Shown here in pieces: positions 26,110 to 36,009 of a DNA stretch of 64,000 bases (position 1 is the first letter of the stretch; each line of letters begins with the position of its first letter). The translations under genes and the position numbers were made by a program. A model generated the notes under the pieces. The model did no database searches. It was not told the DNA's origin and saw nothing but the letters and a program-made list of their open reading frames with translations. Source of the DNA: Pseudomonas fulva NBRC 16637 = DSM 17717 (lineage in GTDB: Bacteria; Pseudomonadota; Gammaproteobacteria; Pseudomonadales; Pseudomonadaceae); NCBI RefSeq assembly GCF_000730565.1, contig NZ_BBIQ01000001.1, positions 62,001 to 126,000 on the forward strand, in the 5' to 3' direction.

Positions 26110-26461
26110 GCGGTGGGGCCTCTGACCCGTGACGCTTTTCCTGGATGCGGCGCTTAGGCCGGTAAACGATTCAGCTGACAACATACTACGCCGATTCGTA
26201 TGACGAGACGGCCGTGGGAAATGCTTCGAAACCGTCTGAGTATAGTGACCGGAGTTTTCGCACAATATCCCACGCTAGCAGGACACATTTCGTACGAAAC
26301 GCCAGTATATAGAGCATCTACGCAAGCGACGACCATGCGTTCTTGCAGGTCGGTATGGATTGCGTGTCGCTTTCAGCCGCGTTCGGCAATTTGCTATCTT
26401 CGCCTTCGCCTTGAACAAGCCGCATCCCGTGTGGCCTTGCCCTATAAAGAGAATAACCGTG
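26110..26461. promoter_or_regulatory. 352-bp gene-free region, promoter of MFS and thioesterase genes
   Basis: No convincing ORF. It holds a 12-bp perfect palindrome TTTCGTACGAAA (26288-26299) and a related TTCGTATGACGA (about 26194-26205), suggesting a TetR/GntR-type operator between the divergent thioesterase and MFS genes. A short AT-richer stretch (CCCTATAAAGAGAATAACC) lies just before the MFS start. Confidence 0.4.
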
Positions 26462-27751
26462 ATGACTTCCGCGCCGAGCAGTATCGAGCAGGCCCCGCGG
26501 CCGCTGACCCGCAGTGACTACAAGACCCTTTCGCTGTCTGCGCTGGGCGGGGCGCTGGAGTTCTACGACTTCATCATCTTCGTGTTCTTCGCCACCGTGG
26601 TCGGCAAGCTGTTCTTCCCAGCCGACATGCCAGAGTGGCTGCGGTTGATGCAGACGTTCGGCATTTTTGCCGCAGGCTATCTGGCGCGGCCCCTGGGCGG
26701 CATCATCATGGCGCATTTCGGCGACCTGCTGGGCCGCAAGAAGATGTTCACCCTGAGCATCTTCATGATGGCCCTGCCCACCCTGATCATGGGCCTGTTG
26801 CCGACCTACGCGCAGATTGGCCTGTGGGCGCCGATCCTGTTGCTGTTGATGCGGGTGATCCAGGGGGCGGCCATCGGCGGGGAAGTGCCGGGCGCCTGGG
26901 TATTCGTCTCGGAGCACGTGCCGGCGCGCAATACCGGCTATGCCTGCGGCACGCTCACTGCCGGTTTGACGGCCGGTATCTTGCTGGGCTCGCTGGTCGC
27001 GACCTTGATCAACAGCGTCTACAGCGCTGAAGAAGTGGCCAGCTATGCCTGGCGAATTCCGTTTCTGCTGGGCGGTGTGTTCGGTCTGTTTTCGGTCTAC
27101 CTGCGCCGTTGGCTGCATGAAACCCCGGTGTTCGCAGAAATGCAGCAACGCAAAGCCTTGGCCGAAGAGCTGCCGCTGCGGGCGGTGCTGCGCGATCATC
27201 GCGGGCCCATCGTGCTGTCCATGTTGCTGACCTGGATGCTGTCGGCAGGCATCGTGGTGGTGATCCTCATGACGCCAGCCTTGTTGCAGAGCATCTACCA
27301 CATCAGCCCTACCGACTCGCTCAAGGCCAACAGCCTGGCCATCGTGCTGCTGAGCCTGGGTTGCATTGGCGCCGGTAGCCTGGCCGATCGCTTCGGCGCG
27401 GGCCGTGTGTTCGTGGTCGGCAGCCTGATGCTGTTGGTCAGTTCCTGGGCGTTTTACCACAGCTTGCCCACACGGCCCGAGCTGTTGTTCCCGTTGTATG
27501 CGGTGACCGGCCTGTGCGTGGGCGTGATTGGCGCAGTGCCCTACGTGATGGTCAAGGCATTTCCGGCTGCGGTGCGCTTCAGCGGCTTGTCGTTTTCCTA
27601 CAACGTCGCCTATGCCATTTTTGGCGGCCTGACGCCGATGGCGGTAACCGGGCTTCTGAAGGTCAGCCCCATGGCGCCCGCTTACTATGTGGCTGTCCTG
27701 TGCATGGTCGGCTTTTCGGTAGGTCTGTACTTGCTCGCCAACAAGCGTTGA
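26462..27751 (+). CDS. MFS transporter, metabolite:H+ symporter (MHS) type
   Basis: 429 residues from ATG 26462 (a 34-residue upstream extension is not conserved-looking). Twelve predicted membrane helices; the opening LSLSALGGALEFYDFIIFVFFA and the loop AHFGDLLGRKKMF (GxxxDxxGRK) are signatures of the MHS/ProP-like family, followed by VIQGAAIGGEVPGAWVFVSEH. It imports an organic acid, osmolyte or similar by proton symport; substrate unknown. It lies just before the pst cluster, but the 158-bp gap with a Pho box shows the two are separately controlled. Confidence 0.88.
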   Translation: MTSAPSSIEQAPRPLTRSDYKTLSLSALGGALEFYDFIIFVFFATVVGKLFFPADMPEWLRLMQTFGIFAAGYLARPLGGIIMAHFGDLLGRKKMFTLSIFMMALPTLIMGLLPTYAQIGLWAPILLLLMRVIQGAAIGGEVPGAWVFVSEHVPARNTGYACGTLTAGLTAGILLGSLVATLINSVYSAEEVASYAWRIPFLLGGVFGLFSVYLRRWLHETPVFAEMQQRKALAEELPLRAVLRDHRGPIVLSMLLTWMLSAGIVVVILMTPALLQSIYHISPTDSLKANSLAIVLLSLGCIGAGSLADRFGAGRVFVVGSLMLLVSSWAFYHSLPTRPELLFPLYAVTGLCVGVIGAVPYVMVKAFPAAVRFSGLSFSYNVAYAIFGGLTPMAVTGLLKVSPMAPAYYVAVLCMVGFSVGLYLLANKR

Positions 27752-27807
27752 ATCGCCTTGGCCACTGACACTTGCTCCCTGTAGCAGCGCTTCGACACGA
27801 TGATGGC

Positions 27808-27836
27808 ATTTCATCCAATTGTCACAATCAAGTCAT
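27808..27836 (+). promoter_or_regulatory. Pho box upstream of pstS
   Basis: Three 7-mers spaced exactly 11 bp: ATTTCAT (27808), TTGTCAC (27819), AAGTCAT (27830), each 5/7 to CTGTCAT. This is the PhoB direct-repeat layout, 73 nt before the pstS start. Confidence 0.8.
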
Positions 27837-27909
27837 ATCGTGTTCATGCGCGCTGCAGATACTGGCCCCCGTTCCCTCTCTGCACCCCCATTCCAGCTAG
27901 GAGCAAGGC

Positions 27910-28908
27910 ATGAAATTGAAGCGTTTGATGGCGGCCCTTACCTTTGCCGCCGCTGGCGTTGCAACCGCCAACGCAGTGGCCGTTGTCGATCCTGCTATCC
28001 CGACCTACACCAAGACCACGGGTGTTTCGGGCAACCTCTCCAGCGTCGGCTCCGATACCCTCGCGAACCTGATGACCCTGTGGGCCGAGGCCTACAAAAA
28101 GGAATACCCGAACGTCAACATCCAGATCCAGGCAGCGGGTTCGTCCACTGCGCCACCGGCGCTGACCGAAGGCACCGCCAACCTCGGCCCCATGAGCCGC
28201 AAGATGAAGGACGTCGAATTGCAGGCGTTTGAGCAGAAGTATGGCTACAAACCGACCGCCATTCCGGTTGCGGTCGACGCCCTGGCGGTGTTCGTGCACA
28301 AGGACAACCCGATCAAGGGTCTGACCATGGCCCAGGTCGATGCCATTTTCTCTTCGACCCGCCTGTGTGGTGGCAAGGCCGAGATCAAGACCTGGGGCGA
28401 TGCCGGAGTAACCGGCGACCTTGCCAACAAGCCGATCCAGCTGTTCGGCCGTAACTCGGTGTCCGGCACGTATGGTTACTTCAAGGAAGAAGCCCTGTGC
28501 AAAGGTGACTTCAAGCCCAACGTCAACGAGCAACCTGGTTCCGCCTCGGTGGTGCAGTCCATCAGCTCGTCGCTCAACGGTATCGGCTACTCGGGTATCG
28601 GCTACAAGACGGCCAGCGTCAGGACCGTGCCGCTGGCCAAGAAGGAGGGCGGCGAGTTCGTCGAGGACAACGAGACCAACGCCCTGAACGGCAGCTACCC
28701 GCTCTCGCGCTTCCTGTACGTTTACGTCAACAAGGCGCCGAACAAGCCGCTGGCCCCGCTGGAGGCCGAGTTCGTGAAGCTGGTACTGTCGCAGGCCGGC
28801 CAGCAGGTGGTCGTCAAGGATGGCTACATTCCGCTGCCTGCCAAAGTCGTCGACAAGACCCTGGCCGACCTGGGCCTGTCCCACGCCGGCAACGTCGCCA
28901 AGCAGTAA
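27910..28908 (+). CDS. pstS: Phosphate ABC transporter periplasmic binding protein
   Basis: 332 residues with a signal peptide (about 1-22). The PBP-like fold carries phosphate-binding segments: [36 protein letters not shown] and [17 protein letters not shown]. It captures inorganic phosphate for the PstCAB permease. A Pho box precedes it and another follows before pstC, so pstS may be made in excess over the membrane components. Confidence 0.96.
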   Translation: MKLKRLMAALTFAAAGVATANAVAVVDPAIPTYTKTTGVSGNLSSVGSDTLANLMTLWAEAYKKEYPNVNIQIQAAGSSTAPPALTEGTANLGPMSRKMKDVELQAFEQKYGYKPTAIPVAVDALAVFVHKDNPIKGLTMAQVDAIFSSTRLCGGKAEIKTWGDAGVTGDLANKPIQLFGRNSVSGTYGYFKEEALCKGDFKPNVNEQPGSASVVQSISSSLNGIGYSGIGYKTASVRTVPLAKKEGGEFVEDNETNALNGSYPLSRFLYVYVNKAPNKPLAPLEAEFVKLVLSQAGQQVVVKDGYIPLPAKVVDKTLADLGLSHAGNVAKQ

Positions 28909-28993
28909 TCGAACCCTGCAGGGGCAAGCCGTTGGGCTAGCCTCTTCAGCACTCCCAGCCCGGGGCCAGCCTTACTGTGCTTCGGGCTTTCGT

Positions 28994-29022
28994 GCGTCAC
29001 TGCATTGTCATGTTTTTGTCAT
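28994..29022 (+). promoter_or_regulatory. Second Pho box, between pstS and pstC
   Basis: GCGTCAC (28994), TTGTCAT (29005) and TTGTCAT (29016) at exact 11-bp steps; the last two are identical and match CTGTCAT at 6/7. It lies 24 nt before the pstC start in the 137-bp gap, pointing to a second PhoB-dependent promoter for pstCAB-phoU. Confidence 0.75.
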
Positions 29023-29045
29023 ACGGGACCGCTAGGGTGTGCCCC

Positions 29046-31334
29046 ATGAATGATCTGGCCAACTCCACAATGACCCAAGATTCCCAGCCTGCACGCATCG
29101 ATTTCAACACGCCGGAGTTGCAGCGCAAGCGACGCCTGCGTGCGCTCAAGGACCGCCTGACGCGCTGGTATGTGCTGGTGGGCGGGCTGGCTGTGCTGGC
29201 CGCGATCACCTTGATCTTCTTTTACCTGGCGTATGTGGTCCTTCCGTTGTTCCAGGGCGCGGAACTGACCAGCAGGCAGGCATTGCAACCTGCCTGGCTC
29301 AAGGAGGAGGCGGGCAAGCCGCTGATGATCGCCCTCGAGGAGCAGAACCTGGTTGGCATGCGGGTTTCGGACCAGGGCCAGGTGCTGTTCTTCGACACCA
29401 AGACCGGCGAAGCGCTCGAGCGCGTCGACCTGCCCATCCCTGCCGGCGTACAGGTCTCTTCGATCGGTACCGACCAGCCAGGCAGCTCAATGGTGATGCT
29501 GGGGTTGTCCAATGGCCAGGCGTTGGTGTTCACCCATACCTACAAGATCACCTACCCCGACAACAAAAAAACCATTACGCCGACCATCGACTACCCCTAT
29601 GGCAAACAGCCTTTCGTGCTGGATGAACAGGCGCGGGTGCTGGAGCACGTCAGCGCCAGCGTCAATGGCGACACGCTGTTGCTGGCTGGCTCCACGGGGG
29701 CGCACCTGCAGGTCATCGCGTTGACGCGCAGCGAAAACATGATGACCGCCGAAGTCACGACCGAGCAGACCCGCATCGAGCTGCCGCAAATGACCGAAAC
29801 GGTGAAGAACATCTTCATCGATCCGCGCCAGCAGTGGCTGTACGTGATCAATGGTCGTGCCACTGCCGACGTGTTCAGCCTGCGCGACAAGAGCCTCAAC
29901 GGGCGCTACACCCTGGCGCAGAGCGCTGATACCGAAGTGACGGCCACTGCGCAGCTGGTAGGCGGCATTTCACTGATCATCGGTGACTCGCACGGTGGGC
30001 TGGCCCAGTGGTTCATGGCCCGTGACCCGGACGGGGAATCCCGTTTCAAGCAGATTCGTACCTTCCAGCTGGGCACCTCGCCCATCGTGCAGATTGACGC
30101 CGAAGAGCGCCGCAAGGGCTTCATCGCCCTGGACGCAGAAGGCAAGCTGGGTGTTTTCCACAGCACGGCGCACCGCACCCTCTTGGTCGAGTCCGTGGCC
30201 CAGGGCCCAGGTATCCTTGCCCTGTCACCGCGCGCCAACCGGATCATGATCGAAGAGCCCGGCAGGTTGCTGCCATTGAAGCTGCACAACCCCCATCCGG
30301 AAGTGTCTTTCAGCGCGCTGTGGGGCAAGGTGTGGTACGAGAATTACGACGCGCCCAAGTACGTGTGGCAGTCGACCGCGTCCAATACCGATTTCGAGCC
30401 CAAGCTGAGCCTTTCGCCGCTGACCTTCGGTACGCTCAAGGCTGCCTTCTACGCCATGATCCTTGCCGCGCCGCTGGCCATTGCCGCCGCGATCTACACA
30501 GCCTACTTCATGGCCCCTGGCATGCGCCGCAAGGTCAAGCCGGTGATCGAACTGATGGAGGCGATGCCCACGGTCATCCTGGGGTTCTTCGCGGGGCTGT
30601 TTTTGGCGCCGTACCTGGAAGGCCACCTGCCAGGGGTCTTCAGCCTGTTCCTGCTCATGCCGGTCGGCATCCTGCTGGCAGGGTTCACCTGGAGCCGGCT
30701 GCCTGAATCCATTCGCCTGCGGGTACCGGATGGCTGGGAGGCGGCCATTCTTATCCCGGTCATTCTACTCACCGGCTGGTTTGCCCTTGGCATGAGCCCG
30801 TACCTTGAAAGCTGGCTCTTTGGCGGCGACATGCGCCTGTGGATCACCAATGACCTGGGTATCACCTATGACCAACGCAATGCACTGGTGGTCGGGATCG
30901 CGATGGGTTTTGCCGTCATTCCCAACATCTACTCGATTGCCGAGGACGCCGTCTTCAGCGTGCCGCGCAGCCTGACGCTGGGCTCCCTGGCACTGGGTGC
31001 AACGCCTTGGCAGACCCTCACCCGGGTAGTGATCCTGACCGCCAGCCCCGGCATCTTCTCGGCGCTGATGATCGGCATGGGCCGGGCTGTCGGTGAAACC
31101 ATGATCGTGCTGATGGCCACCGGTAATACACCGGTGATGGAGATGAACCTGTTCGAAGGCATGCGCACGCTGGCTGCCAACGTAGCGGTGGAAATGCCGG
31201 AATCCGAAGTTGGGGGCAGTCACTACCGGGTGCTGTTCCTCGCCGCGTTGGTGCTGCTGATGTTCACCTTCGTCATGAACACCTTGGCCGAGCTGATTCG
31301 CCAGCGTCTGCGCAAGAAATACTCGTCGCTTTGA
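29046..31334 (+). CDS. pstC: Phosphate ABC transporter permease PstC, long form
   Basis: 762 residues from ATG 29046 (AGGGTG upstream); an ATG at 29070 is possible but has no ribosome site. After a first membrane segment (about residues 40-62) comes a large periplasmic region of about 400 residues, then the permease core (from about 460) with the EAA-type loop ALGATPWQTLTRVVI and GMGRAVGETMIVLMATGN. E. coli PstC is about 320 residues, so the extra domain is a Pseudomonas-type extension. It forms the inner-membrane channel with PstA. Confidence 0.94.
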   Translation: MNDLANSTMTQDSQPARIDFNTPELQRKRRLRALKDRLTRWYVLVGGLAVLAAITLIFFYLAYVVLPLFQGAELTSRQALQPAWLKEEAGKPLMIALEEQNLVGMRVSDQGQVLFFDTKTGEALERVDLPIPAGVQVSSIGTDQPGSSMVMLGLSNGQALVFTHTYKITYPDNKKTITPTIDYPYGKQPFVLDEQARVLEHVSASVNGDTLLLAGSTGAHLQVIALTRSENMMTAEVTTEQTRIELPQMTETVKNIFIDPRQQWLYVINGRATADVFSLRDKSLNGRYTLAQSADTEVTATAQLVGGISLIIGDSHGGLAQWFMARDPDGESRFKQIRTFQLGTSPIVQIDAEERRKGFIALDAEGKLGVFHSTAHRTLLVESVAQGPGILALSPRANRIMIEEPGRLLPLKLHNPHPEVSFSALWGKVWYENYDAPKYVWQSTASNTDFEPKLSLSPLTFGTLKAAFYAMILAAPLAIAAAIYTAYFMAPGMRRKVKPVIELMEAMPTVILGFFAGLFLAPYLEGHLPGVFSLFLLMPVGILLAGFTWSRLPESIRLRVPDGWEAAILIPVILLTGWFALGMSPYLESWLFGGDMRLWITNDLGITYDQRNALVVGIAMGFAVIPNIYSIAEDAVFSVPRSLTLGSLALGATPWQTLTRVVILTASPGIFSALMIGMGRAVGETMIVLMATGNTPVMEMNLFEGMRTLAANVAVEMPESEVGGSHYRVLFLAALVLLMFTFVMNTLAELIRQRLRKKYSSL

Positions 31335-31351
31335 TAGAAAGGTAGCGATCC

Positions 31352-33022
31352 GTGAAAAAGGATTCCCTCAAAGGCTGGTTCAAGAGCGGTGCCCCCGGTG
31401 TATGGATGAGCGGCGGCGCGGTGGCCATGGCGGTGATCATGACCGTTGGCCTGCTGGCAGTGATCGCCGTACGCGGCCTGGGGCATTTCTGGCCGGCCGA
31501 TTTGATCCAGGCCACCTACGCCGTGCCGGGCCAGGCTCAGCAGACGGTCATCGGTGAAGTGGTACAGCAGGAAGAAGTGCCGCGTGCGCGCCTCAAGGGC
31601 GCCGGTTTGCCCGTGCCCGACCAGGGCCCGGAGTTCATGACACGCGAATTGATCAAGGTCGGAAACCGGGACCTCAATGGCAGCGACTTCACTTGGGTCG
31701 TGGGCGACTGGCTTGTCGATCAGCAGCGCCCCGAACAGCTGATGGCCCTGGAACGCCGCGAGTGGGGCAACTTCTATGGCTATCTGGTGAGCGTCAAGGA
31801 ACAAGGCCGAGTGGTGGCGCAAGGGGCTGCGGCCTGGGGTGAGCTGCAAGCGCGCCTGGCCCGGGCCAGCGAGCTCAACAAGACGCTGCAAGCGCTGGAG
31901 AAGAAAGACATCGGTGCCATCAACCATGGCCTGGAGCGGTTGCGCCTGCAGGCGCGCAAACTCGAGCTCGAAGGCAAGCTGGACGCAGCGGCCCAGGCTG
32001 ACATCGAGGCTGACCGCGCCGAGCTCAACAGCCGCTACAAAGCCATCGAAGATCGCCTGACCACGCTTCATCGGGATTTTGCCCGCGACACACTGGTGGC
32101 GCGCGATGGCAATGGCCGTGAAGTCGAGATCAACCTCAGCAAGGTGGTCCATGCCATCCAGCCCAACGGCATGTCGACCCTGGCCAAGCTGGGGGTGTAC
32201 TTCGCCAAGGTGTGGGAGTTTCTCAGCGACGACCCGCGTGAGGCCAACACGGAGGGCGGTATCTTCCCGGCCATCTTCGGCACGGTGATGATGACCCTGA
32301 TCATGGCCGTGATCGTCACGCCCTTTGGCGTGCTGGCAGCGGTCTATCTGCGCGAGTATGCCCGGCAGGGGCCGGTGACACGCCTGATCCGCATCGCCGT
32401 CAACAACCTTGCCGGTGTACCGGCCATCGTCTACGGCGTTTTCGGCCTGGGCTTCTTCGTGTACGTGCTGGGCGGCTCGATCGATCGCCTGTTCTTCGCC
32501 GAAGCCTTGCCGGCGCCCACCCTGGGCACGCCGGGCCTGTTGTGGGCGTCACTGACACTGGCATTGTTGGCCGTGCCGGTGGTGATCGTGGCCACCGAGG
32601 AAGGGCTGGCGCGCATTCCGCGCACCCTGCGCGAGGGTTCGTTGGCCTTGGGTGCCACCAAGGCCGAAACGCTGTGGAAGATCGTTCTGCCCATGGCCAG
32701 CCCGGCCATGATGACCGGCATGATCCTGGCCGTTGCTCGCGCCGCGGGTGAAGTCGCACCGCTGATGCTGGTGGGCGTGGTCAAGCTGGCGCCGTCGCTG
32801 CCGGTGGATGGCAATTACCCCTACCTGCACCTGGATCAGAAGATCATGCACCTGGGCTTTCATATCTACGATGTGGGCTTCCAGAGCCCGAACGTGGAAG
32901 CGGCGCGGCCACTGGTGTACGCCACGGCACTGCTGCTTGTGATGGTCATCGCGACACTGAACCTGTCGGCCGTGTGGATCCGTAACCACCTTCGTGAGAA
33001 ATACAAGGCGCTCGACAGCTGA
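31352..33022 (+). CDS. pstA: Phosphate ABC transporter permease PstA, long form
   Basis: 556 residues, GTG start after AGGT, 17 bp past pstC. One N-terminal membrane segment, a long charged periplasmic region with coiled-coil character (about 120-240; [19 protein letters not shown]), then the permease core with [16 protein letters not shown] and [21 protein letters not shown]. coli PstA is about 296 residues. It pairs with PstC; both partners carry extra periplasmic mass, suggesting they contact each other there. Confidence 0.94.
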   Translation: MKKDSLKGWFKSGAPGVWMSGGAVAMAVIMTVGLLAVIAVRGLGHFWPADLIQATYAVPGQAQQTVIGEVVQQEEVPRARLKGAGLPVPDQGPEFMTRELIKVGNRDLNGSDFTWVVGDWLVDQQRPEQLMALERREWGNFYGYLVSVKEQGRVVAQGAAAWGELQARLARASELNKTLQALEKKDIGAINHGLERLRLQARKLELEGKLDAAAQADIEADRAELNSRYKAIEDRLTTLHRDFARDTLVARDGNGREVEINLSKVVHAIQPNGMSTLAKLGVYFAKVWEFLSDDPREANTEGGIFPAIFGTVMMTLIMAVIVTPFGVLAAVYLREYARQGPVTRLIRIAVNNLAGVPAIVYGVFGLGFFVYVLGGSIDRLFFAEALPAPTLGTPGLLWASLTLALLAVPVVIVATEEGLARIPRTLREGSLALGATKAETLWKIVLPMASPAMMTGMILAVARAAGEVAPLMLVGVVKLAPSLPVDGNYPYLHLDQKIMHLGFHIYDVGFQSPNVEAARPLVYATALLLVMVIATLNLSAVWIRNHLREKYKALDS

Positions 33023-33126
33023 GCCAGGCGTCGAACGTTCAAGCGGCGTCGCCGGCGCGAGGCGTCCGCTTCGTCCCAACGTGCTACTGGCGGCCATACG
33101 CCGGCAGCTCCCAATGGAGTGAGACC

Positions 33127-33960
33127 ATGCAGCAACAACCGCCTAACCACGGCATCGACATGTCCGCCCTGGGCCGCAGCAAACAGGGCCTGCGCCTGGC
33201 CGAGGAAACGGTTGCCATCGAAGTGCCTGGGCTGAGCCTGTTCTACGGTGACAAGCAGGCCCTGTTCGATGTCAGCATGAATATTCCCAAGCAGCGCGTG
33301 ACGGCGTTCATTGGCCCGTCCGGCTGCGGCAAGTCCACCTTGCTGCGCACCTTCAACCGCATGAACGACCTGGTAGACGGCTGCCGTGTGCAAGGCGCCG
33401 TCAACCTGTACGGCCATGACATCTACCGCAAGGGCGAGGACGTAGCCGAGCTGCGTCGCCGCGTGGGCATGGTGTTCCAGAAACCCAACCCCTTCCCCAA
33501 GACCATCTACGAGAACGTGGTCTATGGCCTGCGGATTCAAGGCATCAACAAAAAGCGGGTCCTGGACGAGGCCGTAGAGTGGGCCCTCAAGGGCGCAGCG
33601 CTGTGGGACGAAGTCAAGGACCGTCTGCACGAGTCGGCGCTGGGTCTGTCCGGTGGGCAGCAGCAGCGCCTGGTCATCGCACGCACCATCGCGGTAGAGC
33701 CCGAGGTCCTGTTGCTGGACGAGCCTTGCTCGGCGCTGGACCCGATTTCCACGCTCAAGGTCGAAGAGCTCATCTACGAGTTGAAAACCAAGTTCACCAT
33801 CGTCATCGTGACCCACAACATGCAGCAGGCGGCCCGGGTATCGGATTACACCGCCTTCATGTACATGGGCAAACTGGTGGAATTCGGCGACACCGATACC
33901 CTGTTCACCAACCCCGCCAAGAAGCAGACCGAAGACTACATCACTGGCCGATACGGCTGA
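33127..33960 (+). CDS. pstB: Phosphate ABC transporter ATPase
   Basis: 277 residues. Walker [13 protein letters not shown] signature LSGGQQQR and Walker [13 protein letters not shown] are all present; the N-terminus carries about 30 extra residues before the domain. It drives phosphate import and, with PhoU, signals phosphate status to PhoR. Located 104 bp after pstA on the same strand. Confidence 0.97.
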   Translation: MQQQPPNHGIDMSALGRSKQGLRLAEETVAIEVPGLSLFYGDKQALFDVSMNIPKQRVTAFIGPSGCGKSTLLRTFNRMNDLVDGCRVQGAVNLYGHDIYRKGEDVAELRRRVGMVFQKPNPFPKTIYENVVYGLRIQGINKKRVLDEAVEWALKGAALWDEVKDRLHESALGLSGGQQQRLVIARTIAVEPEVLLLDEPCSALDPISTLKVEELIYELKTKFTIVIVTHNMQQAARVSDYTAFMYMGKLVEFGDTDTLFTNPAKKQTEDYITGRYG

Positions 33961-34066
33961 AGAAGCACCGCGCACTGCTGCTCGCCGGGTGGAGGCACTC
34001 GGCGCAGGCAGGGGCACGCCTCGAACGACTTGAAGCTCGCAGCCAGCAGCTTCGCGGAGCCACAGC

Positions 34067-34837
34067 ATGATCAACAAAGAAAGCCTGACGCATCATATTT
34101 CCCAGCAGTTCAACGCCGAGCTCGAAGAGGTTCGCAGTCACCTGCTGGCCATGGGCGGGCTGGTCGAGAAACAGGTCAACGATGCGGTCACTGCGCTGAT
34201 CGAGGCCGATTCCGGCCTGGCTCAGCAGGTGCGCGAGGTCGACGAGCAGATTAACCAGATGGAGCGCAACATCGACGAGGAATGCCTGCGCATTCTGGCG
34301 CGTCGCCAGCCGGCGGCATCGGACCTGCGCCTGATCATCAGCATCTCCAAATCGGTGATCGACCTTGAGCGTATCGGTGACGAATCGACCAAGATCGCCC
34401 GGCGGGCCATCCAGCTCTGCGAGGAGGGTGAATCCCCGCGGGGCTATGTAGAAGTTCGGCACATCGGCGATCAGGTGCGCAACATGGTGCGCGACGCACT
34501 CGACGCCTTCGCCCGCTTCGATGCCGACCTGGCCTTGTCGGTGGCTCAATACGACAAGACCATCGACCGTGAATACAAGACAGCCTTGCGCGAGCTGGTG
34601 ACCTACATGATGGAAGATCCCCGCTCGATCTCCCGTGTGCTGAGTGTCATCTGGGTCCTGCGCTCGCTGGAGCGCATCGGCGACCATGCACGCAACATCT
34701 CCGAACTGGTGATCTACCTGGTGCGCGGCACCGATGTACGCCACATGGGCCTCAAGCGCATGACCGCGGAGGTGCAGGGTCGAGCCAGTGTCGATGGTGA
34801 AATACCTAATGTTCCAGCCGAGGCGGACGATAAATAA
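34067..34837 (+). CDS. phoU: Phosphate signalling regulator PhoU
   Basis: 256 residues, two three-helix bundles each with the metal-binding E/DxxxD pattern (IGDESTKIARRA; IGDHARNISELVIY). It links PstSCAB transport to PhoR, holding it in the repressing state when phosphate is plentiful. It is the last gene of the pst cluster and ends at a strong hairpin. Confidence 0.96.
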   Translation: MINKESLTHHISQQFNAELEEVRSHLLAMGGLVEKQVNDAVTALIEADSGLAQQVREVDEQINQMERNIDEECLRILARRQPAASDLRLIISISKSVIDLERIGDESTKIARRAIQLCEEGESPRGYVEVRHIGDQVRNMVRDALDAFARFDADLALSVAQYDKTIDREYKTALRELVTYMMEDPRSISRVLSVIWVLRSLERIGDHARNISELVIYLVRGTDVRHMGLKRMTAEVQGRASVDGEIPNVPAEADDK

Positions 34838-34856
34838 AGTTCTCTCCGAGCATCGG

Positions 34857-34880
34857 CGCCCGGCTTGTGCCGGGCGTTTT
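34857..34880 (+). terminator. Rho-independent terminator of pst-phoU
   Basis: CGCCCGGC, a 4-nt loop (ttgt), GCCGGGCG, then four T; 20 nt after the phoU stop. Confidence 0.9.
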
Positions 34881-35002
34881 CGTTAGTCCGCCTGGAGGTG
34901 CCAGAGACCATCGACCGGCTGTAGATGACCCGGCGTAACACACAGGTGGTAGCAAGTGGCCAGCAAATGGCAGTAGGCTAGTCGGGTTCAGAAGGAGTAT
35001 CG

Positions 35003-35899
35003 ATGAGTAAAGTGAATGTGCTGGTGGTGGATGACGCGCCATTTATCCGTGACCTGATCCGTAAGTGCCTGCGCAACGCGTTTCCTGGCATGACCGTGGA
35101 GGATGCCGTCAACGGTCGCAAGGCCATGACCCTGTTGGGCAAGGAAGCGTTCGACCTGGTGCTGTGCGACTGGGAAATGCCGGAAATGTCGGGCTTGGAG
35201 CTACTCACCTGGTGCCGTCAGCAACCTGAGCTGAAAGGCCTTCAGTTCATCATGGTGACCAGCCGTGGCGACAAGGAAAATGTCATCCAGGCGATTCAGG
35301 CCGGCGTGTCGGATTTCGTCGGCAAGCCGTTCACCAACGAGCAGTTGCTGACCAAGGTAAAGAAGGCCTTGGCCAAGATCGGCAAGCTCGACAGCCTCAT
35401 GAGCCCAGGGCCTGCGCGGGCCAATGCCGCGTTCGCCAATGACTCGCTCAACGCCCTGACGGCTGGGCGGCCCGAAGCCGTCAAGGTGGCTGCGCCAGCA
35501 CCTGTTCCAACCAAGGTGGCCGCCACCCCTGGCAAACCTAGCGTAGCGACACCCGCACCCAGCGGTCGCGGCCAGGGCCAGCTGCGTTTGGCGAGCGGCA
35601 TGCAGGCCTGCGTGATCAAGGCGTTGAGCCTGAAGGAAGCCCTGCTGGTCGTGCGGCGCAGTGAGACACTGCCGCAGGTACTCGAAGGCGCTGTGCTGAA
35701 CCTGGAGCAGGGCGAAAACGCAGAGGTGGCGCGTTTGAACGGTTATCTGCACGCGGTGGCGGCCTTCGAGCCCAAGCCGGACAGCGACTGGCTGCAATTG
35801 ACGTTCAAGTTCGTCGATCAAGACGCCCAGAAGCTGGATTACCTGTCCCGCCTGATCGCCCGCGGCACTGCCCAGAAGCATTTCACGCCAGGGGCCTGA
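35003..35899 (+). CDS. Response regulator with C-terminal PilZ-like region
   Basis: 298 residues. Receiver domain (1-120): acidic pair at 10-11, phospho-acceptor D56 (VLCDWEMPEMSG), VTSRGD and the lysine in GKPF. A Pro/Ala linker (about 130-195) leads to a C-terminal domain (about 200-298) where VVRRSETLPQVLEGAVLNLEQGE and LQLTFKFVDQDAQKLDYLSRLIARG resemble a PilZ-like output fold; the RxxxR c-di-GMP motif is not clear. No partner kinase is adjacent. It stands between phoU and a peptidase gene with its own terminators, so a link to phosphate sensing is only by position. Confidence 0.85.
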   Translation: MSKVNVLVVDDAPFIRDLIRKCLRNAFPGMTVEDAVNGRKAMTLLGKEAFDLVLCDWEMPEMSGLELLTWCRQQPELKGLQFIMVTSRGDKENVIQAIQAGVSDFVGKPFTNEQLLTKVKKALAKIGKLDSLMSPGPARANAAFANDSLNALTAGRPEAVKVAAPAPVPTKVAATPGKPSVATPAPSGRGQGQLRLASGMQACVIKALSLKEALLVVRRSETLPQVLEGAVLNLEQGENAEVARLNGYLHAVAAFEPKPDSDWLQLTFKFVDQDAQKLDYLSRLIARGTAQKHFTPGA

Positions 35900-36009
35900 C
35901 GGGCCGCCGCAACAGCGAGCTGGCCAGCAGCATCCGACCAACTGTCATGGTGAACAGGGTGCCTGCTGCTAGGCTTGGACAGGTCCTCCACTGTCAAAAA
36001 GCCATCATC

